DNA of 64,000 nt from Oscillospiraceae bacterium (GTDB taxonomy: Bacteria > Bacillota > Clostridia > Oscillospirales > Ruminococcaceae): positions 1-64,000 of the forward strand of contig JAFUNR010000006.1 in the NCBI GenBank assembly GCA_017472965.1, written 5' to 3'. This document shows, in pieces, positions 49,739 through 58,871 of this stretch; the stretch's first letter is position 1, and every line of letters starts with the position of its first letter. The position numbers were made by a program, and so were the translations under genes. The notes under the pieces were generated by a model. The model was not told the origin of the DNA. It saw only the letters and a list, made by a program, of their open reading frames with translations, and searched no databases.

Positions 49739-49775
49739 TTGTGATGCAGATGAACTCTTTGCCGCAGAGCGTCCG

Positions 49776-49949
49776 TCAGGAAAGTGTATTTTCCTCCTCG
49801 GCGCTCTTTTCCCCGGCGGCTGTTTGGTTTTCCGGTAAGGAAGCTTTTACTGTGCGGATCGCCCGCCGCATCTTTTGTGTGGCATTGCGCAGGAGCAGCA
49901 TTGCCAGTTGCGCCAGTGTGGTCAGTCCCATGATGATCGCATGCAGCAT
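49776..49949 (-). CDS. small single-helix membrane protein
   Basis: The 57-residue product has one hydrophobic helix at its start (residues 3-20, HAIIMGLTTLAQLAMLLL), a basic stretch (RNATQKMRRAIRTVK) and an acidic tail. AAAGGTG lies 8 bases before the ATG at 49949. The frame is open further upstream without start signals. No family is recognised. It is a single gene converging on the rubrerythrin operon. Confidence 0.5.
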   Translation of the reverse strand: MLHAIIMGLTTLAQLAMLLLRNATQKMRRAIRTVKASLPENQTAAGEKSAEEENTLS

Positions 49950-50147
49950 AGTCGGTACACCTTTCTGTGTGTCATACGGTTTCTCGCCTTGATTTGATGG
50001 TAACACATCAGTCAAAAGAATGCAAGCGGTTTGAAAATTTCTTTTTTGCGCCGCCCGCAGAAGACGGTGCACTCTGTCAGATAGCCGAAATATCTGAAAC
50101 GGGACTTTTGACTGTATACGGGAAAAATGAATGTAATGCGGGCTGTA

Positions 50148-50176
50148 TTGCATTTGCATAGTATATATGGTACTAT
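50148..50176 (+). promoter_or_regulatory. promoter of the acyltransferase 3 gene
   Basis: TTGCAT (50148-50153) and TACTAT (50171-50176) are spaced 17 bases, 35 bases before the start codon. Confidence 0.6.
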
Positions 50177-50211
50177 GTGAGTGCAAATATCACAAAAAGG
50201 AGAATTCTGCC

Positions 50212-51381
50212 ATGAAGGAAAGCGCAAAGCCGGCTGCACCGAACCGCAATCACGGGCTGGATCTGCTGCGCATCATCGTGACGGTGATGGTGGTGGTCAT
50301 CCATTTGCTGGTGTACGGCGGGCTGCAGCAGAATACGGCGCCGTTCACAGAGAGCTACGCACTGCTGTGGTTTTTTGGAATCATGGCAGATTGCGCTGTC
50401 AACTGTTTTGCGCTGATATCAGGTTATGTTTCCTATGAATCAAAATTCCGGTATACAAATGTCGTTAGACTGCATTTGACAGTGCTGTTCCACGGCGTAC
50501 TGCTGACGCTTCTGTTGAGCTGTCTGCTTCCGGGGCAGGTGAGCGGTATGGATATCATCCGTTCCTGTTTTCCTCTGCTCAGTAATACATATTGGTATTT
50601 TACGATGTATGTGGGCGTTGTGCTGCTTTCGCCGCTGCTCAACTGGCTGATGCGCTGCCTCAGCCAACAGTGGTCTGCGGTGCTGGTCATCGGGATCATT
50701 CTGCTCCTGTCCGTGCTGCCCACCGCTACCCAGCGCGAGGCGTTCACCGCCGTGACAGGTTTTGGTCGGGCATGGCTGACAGTGATGCACGCCGTCAAGA
50801 ATTTTGTGAATGTCAACCGGGGGTTCAGCCTGCAATGGCTGGCGGCGCTGTATTTTATCGGCGCCTATATGAAAAAATACCGCGAAGAACTGCGCTGCAA
50901 AAAATGGGTTATCCTGCTGGGTTATTTCGGCTGTGTTGCCTTGACCTGGGTGCTGAAACTGGTGCTCGAGGGCTGGACGGTCTGTGTACAGGGCAGTATG
51001 GCGGATCTTTCCATGCTGATCGACTATTGCTCACCCACCGTGCTGTTTGCGGCCATCGCGCTGGTGTTGTTTTTTTCGGCGCTGCAGGTGCCGCAGTGGG
51101 CGCTGCGGGGGCTTTCTGTTTTTGTGCCGCTGTCCTTCAGCGTGTATATCATCCACGATCACCCGCTGGTGCGTCGCCTGATCATTCAGGACAGCCTTTT
51201 GCCGGTGCTGGGGCTTTCGCCATGGCTGCAGCTGTTGGTGGTGGCATTCTGCGCTGTTAAGATCTGGGCGATCTGTTCCGGTGCGGACTGGATCCGCCTG
51301 CACATTTTTAAGCTGCTGCGTATCGACCGTGCACTGCAGGCGCTGGAGCGTTTTCTGGTGCGGCCTTCTGAAAAGACATAA
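50212..51381 (+). CDS. acyltransferase 3-family integral membrane protein
   Basis: The 389-residue protein has about ten transmembrane helices and matches acyltransferase 3 (OafA/WecH-like) proteins that O-acylate cell-surface glycans. NHGLDLLRIIVTVMVVVIHL near residue 11 carries the family's conserved Arg and His. The last helices include LSFSVYIIHDHPLV near 310, another typical stretch. The start ATG 50212 has AAAAAGGAG 8 bases ahead. No glycan-synthesis genes adjoin it. The acceptor is unknown. Confidence 0.85.
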   Translation: MKESAKPAAPNRNHGLDLLRIIVTVMVVVIHLLVYGGLQQNTAPFTESYALLWFFGIMADCAVNCFALISGYVSYESKFRYTNVVRLHLTVLFHGVLLTLLLSCLLPGQVSGMDIIRSCFPLLSNTYWYFTMYVGVVLLSPLLNWLMRCLSQQWSAVLVIGIILLLSVLPTATQREAFTAVTGFGRAWLTVMHAVKNFVNVNRGFSLQWLAALYFIGAYMKKYREELRCKKWVILLGYFGCVALTWVLKLVLEGWTVCVQGSMADLSMLIDYCSPTVLFAAIALVLFFSALQVPQWALRGLSVFVPLSFSVYIIHDHPLVRRLIIQDSLLPVLGLSPWLQLLVVAFCAVKIWAICSGADWIRLHIFKLLRIDRALQALERFLVRPSEKT

Positions 51382-51400
51382 GAAAGAAACGGTGCGCCAC

Positions 51401-51429
51401 TTGAGTTTTCCGGCTGCGGTTGCTATAAT
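51401..51429 (+). promoter_or_regulatory. promoter of the glycyl radical enzyme gene
   Basis: TTGAGT (51401-51406) and a perfect TATAAT (51424-51429) are spaced 17 bases. Confidence 0.75.
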
Positions 51430-51509
51430 GAGGGTGTGAAACCGGCACGGAGGGACTGCCCGCCAGCGTGGATGATATGCCGGGCAAAACGGAAAAAGGA
51501 GTGTGCGCT

Positions 51510-53699
51510 GTGAATTTTGATTTTCAGCAGATGAAACCGCTGATCCAGCAGGAGTTTGATGCGGTTCTGGATCACTATCCCACGGATCTTTCCCATATCA
51601 CAGATGCAGTTCCCACAGGCGGCGATCCTTACGAGCGCAAGCGCATTCTGGTGGAGCGTGCCGCTGCCGAGTGTCCGGTACACCTGTTCGGCCACTATCC
51701 CTTTGCTATGGAGCTGGATGTGGGCGAGGTGCGGGATATCTGTTATCAGGGCATCGGCAACCGCTGCCGCGATAAAAGCGGTGTGGATTTTTCTCCGCTG
51801 CTGGAATTTGCCATACAGATGAACAAATACAATCTGTATTACGGCGGCAGCTATACCGATCCGCTGCACAATACGCTGGATCACGATCTGCTGCTGGAGC
51901 AGGGCTTCCGCGGCGTGTATGAGCGGTGTGAAGCATTGAATGCAACCGAGTCGGATGAAAAAAAGCGCCGTTGGCGCGAACTGGTCATGACCTGCTGCCG
52001 TGCGGTACAGACAATCGGTCTGCGGCTGCGCGGGCTGGCACAGCAGCTGCTGCCGCAGGCGCAGGATGAGGATGTGCGCTACAATCTGCAGCGGATCGCA
52101 TCCTCGCCCAATACCCCGTGGGAGCCCGCCGTCACCATGTTCGATGCGCTGAATTCCATCCTGTGCACCACGGTGCTTATCTCCGGTCTGGATGGCGTGG
52201 AGATGAACGCTTATGGTCAGCTGGATCGGCTGATCATGCCTTTTTATGAAAAAGACCTTGCCGCCGGGCGCATCACCCGGCAGGAGGCTTTCTTCCTGAT
52301 CTGCTGCTTCCTGCATAAAACGGATCTGCACTGCCATTTCAATGAGCAGCGCAACACCCACTATGATAATGGCACCAGCGTGATGATCGGCGGCTGTGAT
52401 TCGGATGGCAGACCTCTTTACAACGAGATCACCCGCATGGTGCTGGAGGCCTACACCGATAATAAACTTATCAATCCCAAGCTCAATGCCCGCGCCAGTG
52501 CGGAAAGTCCGCGGGAATACATCGAAGCGCTGGCGGCTTTGCAGCGTACCGGCAACAATAACCTGATCATTGAAAATGACGATTATATCATTCCCATGTT
52601 TGAACGCATGGGACTTTCGGTGCAGGATGCCCGCCGTTATGTGGGCAACGGCTGTCAGGAGGTCATCTGCCCCAACCAGCTGCACAGCCGCGCATTTGTC
52701 TATCTGAATCCGGTACAGGTTCTGCTGGATACGCTGCATCACACACAGGATACCCTGCCGGCAGGGCTGCAGGCAGTCTACCGGTACGGCTGCTTTGAAA
52801 AAGGGGATTATACCCGTCTTCACGCTTCGTTTTTAGCCAATTTCCGCTCGCTCATCCGGGTGATCGCAGAGGCTTATGCTCCCTATGAGCGGCTGCATCC
52901 CACCGTTTGCCCCGAGCCGATGCACTCCGCTTTTACCGCCGACTGTGTGACAAAAGGACAGGATCTTGCCGAGGGCGGTGCAAGGTATAATCACAAGACG
53001 CTGTCCATTGTGGGCTTTGGTACCCTGTGCGACAGCTTGCTCAGTCTGCGCCGCGCCTATGCGGCGGGCGGGCAGGAGGAACTGATCCGGGCGATTGCCT
53101 CAAATTTTGAAGAGTTCGGGCCGCTGCGGCAGAAGCTTCTGAAAAGCAGCGACCGGTTCGGACATTCTGCGGCGGCGGATGATTTTGCGCGTGCTCTTGC
53201 CGATGAGCTGGCGCAGGTATCCCGCGGCGTATATAACGCCTGCGGCATTGAATGGCGTACCTCGCTTTTTACCTATTCTGTGTTCGTTCCGATGGGGAAT
53301 GCCACCGGTGCCACGCCGGACGGCCGCCGCGCGGGAGAGGTGCTTTCCCGCCAGATGAATATGGCACAGATCCCTTCGCTGACGGATGCGGCGCGTTCTA
53401 TGGCGGTGCTTGGCGAAGCGGATTTCAACGATGTGGGTGTGTTTGACCTGACGCTGCCGCTGACAGTGACCGACAGCGAAAATGCCCTCAGTGCGCTGAC
53501 GGACTATATCCGTACCTGCCTTGCACTGAAGCTGCCGGTGCTGCAATTCAATGTGGCGGATGTGCAGACCATGCGCGAGGAAAGGGAGAAAAAGGGCACA
53601 CACCCCGATCTGGTGGTGCGTGTATGCGGCTACAGCGCCATCTTCGGCGGTCTGTCGGAAGGGCAGCAGGACGAGATCATTTCCCGCGCACGGAGCTGA
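51510..53699 (+). CDS. glycyl radical enzyme of the pyruvate formate-lyase superfamily
   Basis: The 729-residue oxygen-sensitive enzyme has both catalytic marks of the superfamily. Gly707 in VRVCGYSAIF is the radical glycine, 22 residues from the end. Cys382 in NGCQEVICP, with Glu two residues later, has the C-x-E pattern of dehydratases and lyases rather than the Cys-Cys pair of pyruvate formate-lyase. The substrate could be a diol, an amine or a sugar derivative; I cannot tell which. The start is GTG 51510 behind AAAAAGGA. No radical-SAM activating enzyme is encoded beside it, which is unusual. The gene after it is interrupted by a stop codon. Confidence 0.85.
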   Translation: MNFDFQQMKPLIQQEFDAVLDHYPTDLSHITDAVPTGGDPYERKRILVERAAAECPVHLFGHYPFAMELDVGEVRDICYQGIGNRCRDKSGVDFSPLLEFAIQMNKYNLYYGGSYTDPLHNTLDHDLLLEQGFRGVYERCEALNATESDEKKRRWRELVMTCCRAVQTIGLRLRGLAQQLLPQAQDEDVRYNLQRIASSPNTPWEPAVTMFDALNSILCTTVLISGLDGVEMNAYGQLDRLIMPFYEKDLAAGRITRQEAFFLICCFLHKTDLHCHFNEQRNTHYDNGTSVMIGGCDSDGRPLYNEITRMVLEAYTDNKLINPKLNARASAESPREYIEALAALQRTGNNNLIIENDDYIIPMFERMGLSVQDARRYVGNGCQEVICPNQLHSRAFVYLNPVQVLLDTLHHTQDTLPAGLQAVYRYGCFEKGDYTRLHASFLANFRSLIRVIAEAYAPYERLHPTVCPEPMHSAFTADCVTKGQDLAEGGARYNHKTLSIVGFGTLCDSLLSLRRAYAAGGQEELIRAIASNFEEFGPLRQKLLKSSDRFGHSAAADDFARALADELAQVSRGVYNACGIEWRTSLFTYSVFVPMGNATGATPDGRRAGEVLSRQMNMAQIPSLTDAARSMAVLGEADFNDVGVFDLTLPLTVTDSENALSALTDYIRTCLALKLPVLQFNVADVQTMREEREKKGTHPDLVVRVCGYSAIFGGLSEGQQDEIISRARS

Positions 53700-53761
53700 C
53701 ATTGGCATAGACAAAATGAACCGGTACGGATATACCGGCAAACGGATGGAGTTATAATAAA

Positions 53762-54340
53762 ATGAAACTGGATTTTTCCGCCGGCGCATGGTAGCCGGAG
53801 GGGCAGGTGACCTACGCCTATTCCTGCCGCTTTGAACAGACCCCCGTTTTTACGCAGCTGCCGGATCATATCGCGAGCAGGGCAGAACCGCAGGCGGTCT
53901 ACGGCTTCGAGAACATCTCGCTGCTCTCAACGCGGAAATATACCGCCGGCACAACTGTCACAACACGCTGTGCCTTTGAGGGCGACGCCGCTCCGCTGAT
54001 CGTGCTGGCGAAAGATCTTCAGCCGGATGCGCGCGGCGTACAGCGCTACGGCGAGTATCTGGAGATCGTGCTTTATAAAAACGGTGTCAATGTCTGGCAT
54101 ATGCGGATGGTTGACGGTGCGGTCACATGGAAAAAGCAGCTGGGCGTGGAATTCCCCGTGAGCGAGGGCGAGCCGCACACCTTGAGCGTGCGCGTGCAGG
54201 GCGAACAGCTGCTCATCGCCGCCGATGAACATAAAATGTCGGTGCTGGTGGAGGATATGTACCCTGCATTCTACGCCGGTATCGATGCCTGCGAGGGGAT
54301 CTGCCGCTTTTATTCGCTGGAGATCGGCGAAGCGGAGTGA
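53762..54340 (+). pseudogene. conserved-looking gene interrupted by an in-frame amber codon
   Basis: From ATG 53762 the frame reads ten codons (MKLDFSAGAW), then TAG at 53792-53794, then continues in the same frame without a break for 181 residues starting PEGQVTYAYSCRF. A GGAG site precedes the ATG. The later part could restart at GTG 53807, which is close behind GGAGGGG, so a 177-residue product is possible. The protein has beta-sandwich character (YLEIVLYKNGVNVWHMRM) and may be a concanavalin-like domain. A single change of TGG or CAG to TAG would explain the stop. It lies 62 bases after the glycyl radical enzyme gene and is likely in its operon. Confidence 0.65.
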
Positions 54341-54363
54341 TCTTCAGGTGATCCGAAACAGAA

Positions 54364-54405
54364 AAAACAGCGGTGCTGTCCGGCAAAGGACGGCGCCGCT
54401 GTTTT
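54364..54405 (+). terminator. bidirectional terminator
   Basis: AAACAGCGG and CCGCTGTTT, with an inner GTCC/GGAC stem, form a hairpin between converging genes. Confidence 0.8.
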
Positions 54406-54443
54406 GGCGTCGGCAATATACAATTACGCTGTGCAAAGCGATC

Positions 54444-55022
54444 TCAGCCGCGGCTGAACAGGTGGTACGGTGTGGGCTTGTTGGTGGTATCCGCAGCAAG
54501 CTCCTCCGGCTTGCAGAAGGCGAAGGGGTATTCTACCCGTACCTTGCCGCGGCGGCTCTCCTCCTCGTAGCGGCCCTCCTCATAAGCGGGATCCAGAATG
54601 CGCAGCTCGCCGTTTTCCTGTCCCACCGCCAGGATATAATGCCCCACATGGGAGAAAAGACCGATATGCCCGTCGTGGTCGCCGCCCACATTCACAATGA
54701 CCTCACCGCCGGCGGCAAGATGAGCGAGCATCTCGTCCAGGCTGTCGGTGGCGCGGTAGGCAAGGCCGAAGCGCTGCGCCGCCGCCGTGCCCAGCAGCGG
54801 CATACGGGTTCCGATTTTCCGGTTGGCGCCGCATTCCACCGCCATCTGTACGCATTCCTCAATGGAAAGGCTTTCACCGGTCAGGTGCGCCACGACCATG
54901 CATACGCAGCACAGCCCGCAGCCGGAGGTTGCCACATTGCGTCTTTCCGGTGCAACACCGCCGTTATCCAGATTGTGTTCATAATGGACATGACGGTAAT
55001 CCAGCTGATTCAGATAAAGCAT
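54444..55022 (-). CDS. C39-like (papain-fold) cysteine peptidase
   Basis: The 192-residue single-domain protein resembles C39-type peptidases. The catalytic Cys lies in TSGCGLCCVCMV near residue 33, the His in HIGLFSHVGHYILAVG near 125, and the Asp in RILDPAYEEG near 145. No signal peptide or ABC transporter domain is attached, so it is not a bacteriocin exporter. The start ATG 55022 follows GGAGGATATC. It lies 52 bases downstream of the AraC gene on the same strand and may be co-transcribed with it. Role unknown. Confidence 0.78.
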   Translation of the reverse strand: MLYLNQLDYRHVHYEHNLDNGGVAPERRNVATSGCGLCCVCMVVAHLTGESLSIEECVQMAVECGANRKIGTRMPLLGTAAAQRFGLAYRATDSLDEMLAHLAAGGEVIVNVGGDHDGHIGLFSHVGHYILAVGQENGELRILDPAYEEGRYEEESRRGKVRVEYPFAFCKPEELAADTTNKPTPYHLFSRG

Positions 55023-55074
55023 GATATCCTCCGATCGCATGACGAAAAAGAGCTCGCGCTTTGCGGTGTGTTTT

Positions 55075-55893
55075 TTACATGATCCGCGCCATGCGGCGGG
55101 CAAGCGCGGCGGGGGTCTCGTGATAGCGCTGCCGGAACAGCTTGTTGAAATGACTGACACTGGAATAGCCAATCTTATCGGCGATCTCCTCGCTGGAAAG
55201 CTTGCCGGCGCACACCAGCTCCCACGCGGCACTCAGCCGCAGCTCCAGAATATACTGCTGCGGGGTCTTGCCGGTGTGGGCCTTCATCAACCGCACCAGC
55301 TGCGGACGGCTGTAGCCGGACATCTCCTCCAGCGCGGGCACGCCCTGCCGCAGCATCGAAAGATCGGCGATGCGCTCCAGCGCGGCTGCCAGCGAAAGCG
55401 GCATCGGCTTGTGCAGCGCGATCGGATTGCGGCGCAGCAGATGGTGCATATAGGTGCCAAGGATCAGCTTGCAGCAGCGGCGGCTGGAATCCTCGTCGAT
55501 ATTTGCCCGGTCATACAGCGCCAGCATCTGGCGCAGGGTCTCCTCGGGCAGCGGATCCGGCTCTGTGGGCAGCTGATGCACCGAAAGATCGTAGGCATTC
55601 AAAAACAGCTGCATCTCCACACCGACCACAGAAAGTGCCAGCAAATTGATACCCTCCGTCTGCGAGAGATACCGGTGGGTATCGCCGGGACGCATCAGCA
55701 TCGCTTCGTTTTTGCGGAAGGTATAGACGGTGCCGTTGTATTCGTGCCTGCATTCGCCGGAGGCGACTATCAGAAGATCGTAATACGTATGGGCGTGCAG
55801 TTGATCCCACAAAGTCTTGCCGCAGGTCAGCCGCAGCCGGTAGCCGGTTTTGTCCAGTTCCGGCGAGATGGTCTGGTCAAGCAGTTTTACCAT
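55075..55893 (-). CDS. AraC-family transcription regulator with cupin sensor domain
   Basis: The 272-residue regulator has an N-terminal cupin-like sugar-sensing domain (about 10-130, with HAHTYYDLLIVASGECRHEY and MRPGDTHRY) and a C-terminal AraC helix-turn-helix pair (about 170-270, with GYSRPQLVRLMKAHTG and GYSSVSHFNKLFRQRY). AAAAGGAG precedes the start. It is divergent from the GH127 gene across a 255-bp AT-rich gap and is the most likely controller of it, an arrangement common for sugar utilisation genes. Confidence 0.9.
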   Translation of the reverse strand: MVKLLDQTISPELDKTGYRLRLTCGKTLWDQLHAHTYYDLLIVASGECRHEYNGTVYTFRKNEAMLMRPGDTHRYLSQTEGINLLALSVVGVEMQLFLNAYDLSVHQLPTEPDPLPEETLRQMLALYDRANIDEDSSRRCCKLILGTYMHHLLRRNPIALHKPMPLSLAAALERIADLSMLRQGVPALEEMSGYSRPQLVRLMKAHTGKTPQQYILELRLSAAWELVCAGKLSSEEIADKIGYSSVSHFNKLFRQRYHETPAALARRMARIM

Positions 55894-56082
55894 TTTGCTG
55901 CTCTCCTTTTTACTGTTGATTTCTACTCATACAAATGTACACCTTTTTGCGTGGAAATACAAGTCGTTTTGTTAAAATACAGGCAATTTTTTGTAAAAAG
56001 AAAGAATTTTTTTGCTTTTACACGAAAAAATGATTGTTTAAAAAAGCGAGCAAAAAGCGGAATTTGATCATTGGCAGCCCTG

Positions 56083-56111
56083 TTGTCGTTGGAAGTAATT
56101 CGTGATATACT
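56083..56111 (+). promoter_or_regulatory. promoter of the GH127 gene
   Basis: TTGTCG (56083-56088) and TATACT (56106-56111) are spaced 17 bases, 38 bases before the start codon. The divergent AraC regulator probably acts here. Confidence 0.6.
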
Positions 56112-56148
56112 GTTTACGGAGCCGAAAAAGGAGAAAAGGAGAACTGTC

Positions 56149-57960
56149 ATGGGAAAATGGGAGCTTTACACCGCAAAGGAGATCCGGGCAAAAGGCTGGC
56201 TGGCACGACAGCTGCAGCTTCAGGCGCAGGGTTTGAGCGGAAATCTGGATAAGATCTGGCCGGATGTGCGGGACAGTGCATGGGTCGGCGGCGACCGTGA
56301 AGGGTGGGAGCGTGTGCCCTACTGGCTGGATGGATTTATTCCGCTGGCCTATCTGCTGCAGGATGCGGATATGATCGCCCGCGCAAAGCGCTATATCGAT
56401 GCCATTCTGGAGCGTCAGCAGCCGGATGGGTGGATTTGTCCCTGTACCGAAGAGCGGCGCCCCCGTTACGATACCTGGGCGGTACTGCTCATCAGCAAGG
56501 TGCTGACGGTCTATTACGAATGCTCGCAGGATGAACGCATCCCCGGGGCGCTGTACCGCGTGCTGAAAAATTACCATGCCCTGCTGAAGGACGGCACACT
56601 GCACCTGTTCGACTGGGGCAAGTCACGCTGGTACGAGGGTCTGATCGCCATCCGCTTCCTTTATAAGATCTTCCCGGAGGAATGGCTGCCGGAGCTTGCC
56701 GCCATACTGCAGCAGCAGGGTGCGGATTACAATGAATTCACGGAGCAGTGGAAGCGTCCGCTGAATTTCTGGCGGCAGACCACCCATATCGTCAATCTGG
56801 CCATGATGCTCAAGGCCGAGGCGGTCAGCTGTGAGCTTTCGCAGAAGGAATATACGGACAATGCGGAATATCTCTATGATATCCTCTATCGTTACAACGG
56901 CACGCCGGTGGGACTTTTCACCGGCGATGAGTGCCTGTCCGGCCTCAGCCCCATTCAGGGCACCGAGCTGTGCGCCGTAGTGGAGCAGATGTACTCCTTC
57001 CAGCTGCTTTATGCTTTCACCGGTGATGAAAAATGGGCAGAGCGTCTGGAGGTGCTGGCCTTCAATGCGCTGCCCGCCACCGTCAGCGCGGATATGTGGA
57101 CACATCAGTATGTGCAGATGAGCAACCAGATCGCCTGTCAGAAATTCCCGGGCAGATCCCTGTTCCGCACCAACAACGAAGAGGCACATCTGTTCGGACT
57201 GGAGCCGAACTACGGCTGCTGCACCGCCAATTTCAATCAGGGCTGGCCCAAGTTTGTGCTTTCAGCCTTTATGCATCAGGGCGATACTGTCATCAGCAGC
57301 ATGCCGGTACCCTCGGAGCTGAAGGCTGATATCGGCCATATCGTGCTGGATACCGATTATCCCTTTGAAAACACCTTTACCTATACGGTCGAAGCCGCCG
57401 CACCCTTCACCCTTGTGATCCGTGTGCCCTCCTTTGCAAAGAACCTTACCGTAGATGGCGCTGCCGCGCAGGATGAACAGCTGGTTTTCCGTTTTGCTGC
57501 TGGGGAAAAGCGCACGCTGCGCATTGCCTATGAGGCCGAGCCTTATCTGGAAAAGCGGCCTCACGGCCTGAACACGGTGCGCTGCGGCTCACTTGTGTTC
57601 TCGCTGCCTATCCGGTACGAAAAGAAAATGCTGGAATATGAGCGTGGCGGTGTGGAGCGGCGCTTCCCCTATTGCGATTATGAGCTTGTGCCTGTTTCGG
57701 ATTGGAGTTACGCCTACTGCGGCGGTGAGCTTACGCTGCAGCGCCGCGGTGTAAGCGATATCCCCTTTGCAGATGATGCGCCGCCGGTAACGGTGAGAGC
57801 TGCTGTCAAGGAGATCGACTGGGGTCTGGAGGACGGTTTTGAAACCGTCTGCGCCAAGGTACCGCAGTCCACCGTGCCTCTTTCCGAAGCAAAAGCCGTG
57901 GAGCTTTACCCCTATGGCTGCGCCCGTCTGCGCATGACGGAGCTGCCGGTAGTGGAATGA
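56149..57960 (+). CDS. GH127-family beta-L-arabinofuranosidase-like enzyme
   Basis: The 603-residue protein has the alpha/alpha-barrel and beta-sandwich layout of GH127 (former DUF1680), which cleaves beta-L-arabinofuranosides of plant extensin and related glycans. The zinc thiolate site is visible: the Glu in GTELCAVVEQMYSFQ near residue 290, a Cys in MSNQIACQ near 330 and the paired Cys357-Cys358 in NYGCCTANFNQGWP, where the first Cys is the nucleophile in studied enzymes. No signal peptide is present. The start ATG 56149 has AAAAGGAG 6 bases upstream. It is a single gene with its own promoter. Confidence 0.88.
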   Translation: MGKWELYTAKEIRAKGWLARQLQLQAQGLSGNLDKIWPDVRDSAWVGGDREGWERVPYWLDGFIPLAYLLQDADMIARAKRYIDAILERQQPDGWICPCTEERRPRYDTWAVLLISKVLTVYYECSQDERIPGALYRVLKNYHALLKDGTLHLFDWGKSRWYEGLIAIRFLYKIFPEEWLPELAAILQQQGADYNEFTEQWKRPLNFWRQTTHIVNLAMMLKAEAVSCELSQKEYTDNAEYLYDILYRYNGTPVGLFTGDECLSGLSPIQGTELCAVVEQMYSFQLLYAFTGDEKWAERLEVLAFNALPATVSADMWTHQYVQMSNQIACQKFPGRSLFRTNNEEAHLFGLEPNYGCCTANFNQGWPKFVLSAFMHQGDTVISSMPVPSELKADIGHIVLDTDYPFENTFTYTVEAAAPFTLVIRVPSFAKNLTVDGAAAQDEQLVFRFAAGEKRTLRIAYEAEPYLEKRPHGLNTVRCGSLVFSLPIRYEKKMLEYERGGVERRFPYCDYELVPVSDWSYAYCGGELTLQRRGVSDIPFADDAPPVTVRAAVKEIDWGLEDGFETVCAKVPQSTVPLSEAKAVELYPYGCARLRMTELPVVE

Positions 57961-57997
57961 ACCGCCGGAGCAGTATCTTTTGACGCCACATTCTTAT

Positions 57998-58040
57998 AAA
58001 CAAAGATCCGCTGCCGAAAAAAGGCAGCGGATCTTTGTTT
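57998..58040 (+). terminator. bidirectional terminator
   Basis: AAACAAAGATCCGCTGCC and GGCAGCGGATCTTTGTTT form a perfect 18-bp stem between converging genes. Confidence 0.95.
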
Positions 58041-58074
58041 GCAGGTAGTTTTGCTTGAAAGAGGAATCGGAAGG

Positions 58075-58848
58075 TCATTTGTGCTTCTGCTGCTTCATCC
58101 AGATGTTCATCACCAGCCGGTGGGGCAGCAGCTTGACACCCAGTACCTGCAGCTTGATGGGCAGACCGTGGATGGAAACATCCTTTTTGGTGCGATACAG
58201 ATCGTGCAGACCGGTAGCGACCACATCCTTTGCTTCATACATCACATTGAAATAGGTCACCGCATCATCGCCGGGCTTGATGGCGTGGTCAAAGAATTCA
58301 GTTTTCACCCATGCGGGGTTCATGGACATCATGCGGATGCCTTTGGTTTTCAGTTCGCGGTTCAGCGCACGGCTGTAGCTCATGACAAAGGCCTTGGTAG
58401 CGCCGTAGACATTGATATACGGTACCGGCTGGAAAGAGGAGAGCGATGCCAGCTGCAGCACGCGCCCCCCTTTTTTCATGTAGGGCAGACTGATCTGGGT
58501 CATGGCGACCAGCGCCTTGCAGTTCAGGTCGATCATATCCATATACACTTCGGTGGGCACGGCTTCGGTCAGGGCAAAGCGGCCAAAGCCTGCGGCATTG
58601 ACCAGAAGCGCAACCTCCGGCTTCTCGGCGGCAAGCAGGTCGGCATATTGCTGCCATGCGGCGGGTTCGGTCAGATCCAGCGGCAGCGGGCGTACGGGGA
58701 TATTCACCAGCGGCTGCAGTGCTTCCAGTGCTTCGCGGCGGCGGGCGATCACCCAGATCTCGTCAAAGCTTTCCCATGCGGGCAGCTGCAGCACAAATTC
58801 CTTGCCCATGCCGGAGCTTGCTCCGGTGATCACAGCGATCTTTTTCAT
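58075..58848 (-). CDS. short-chain dehydrogenase/reductase
   Basis: The 257-residue SDR enzyme has the cofactor motif TGASSGMG (residues 8-15), NAAGFGRF near residue 85 and the catalytic Tyr-x-x-x-Lys in NVYGATKAF near 147. It resembles the DltE-like or general SDR-superfamily oxidoreductases of Firmicutes. It is coded 23 bases after a sugar isomerase-like gene and is probably in the same operon. The substrate, perhaps a sugar or polyol, is not known. Confidence 0.88.
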   Translation of the reverse strand: MKKIAVITGASSGMGKEFVLQLPAWESFDEIWVIARRREALEALQPLVNIPVRPLPLDLTEPAAWQQYADLLAAEKPEVALLVNAAGFGRFALTEAVPTEVYMDMIDLNCKALVAMTQISLPYMKKGGRVLQLASLSSFQPVPYINVYGATKAFVMSYSRALNRELKTKGIRMMSMNPAWVKTEFFDHAIKPGDDAVTYFNVMYEAKDVVATGLHDLYRTKKDVSIHGLPIKLQVLGVKLLPHRLVMNIWMKQQKHK

Positions 58849-58871
58849 AGGTTTTTCTCCTCGCTTTGCTT

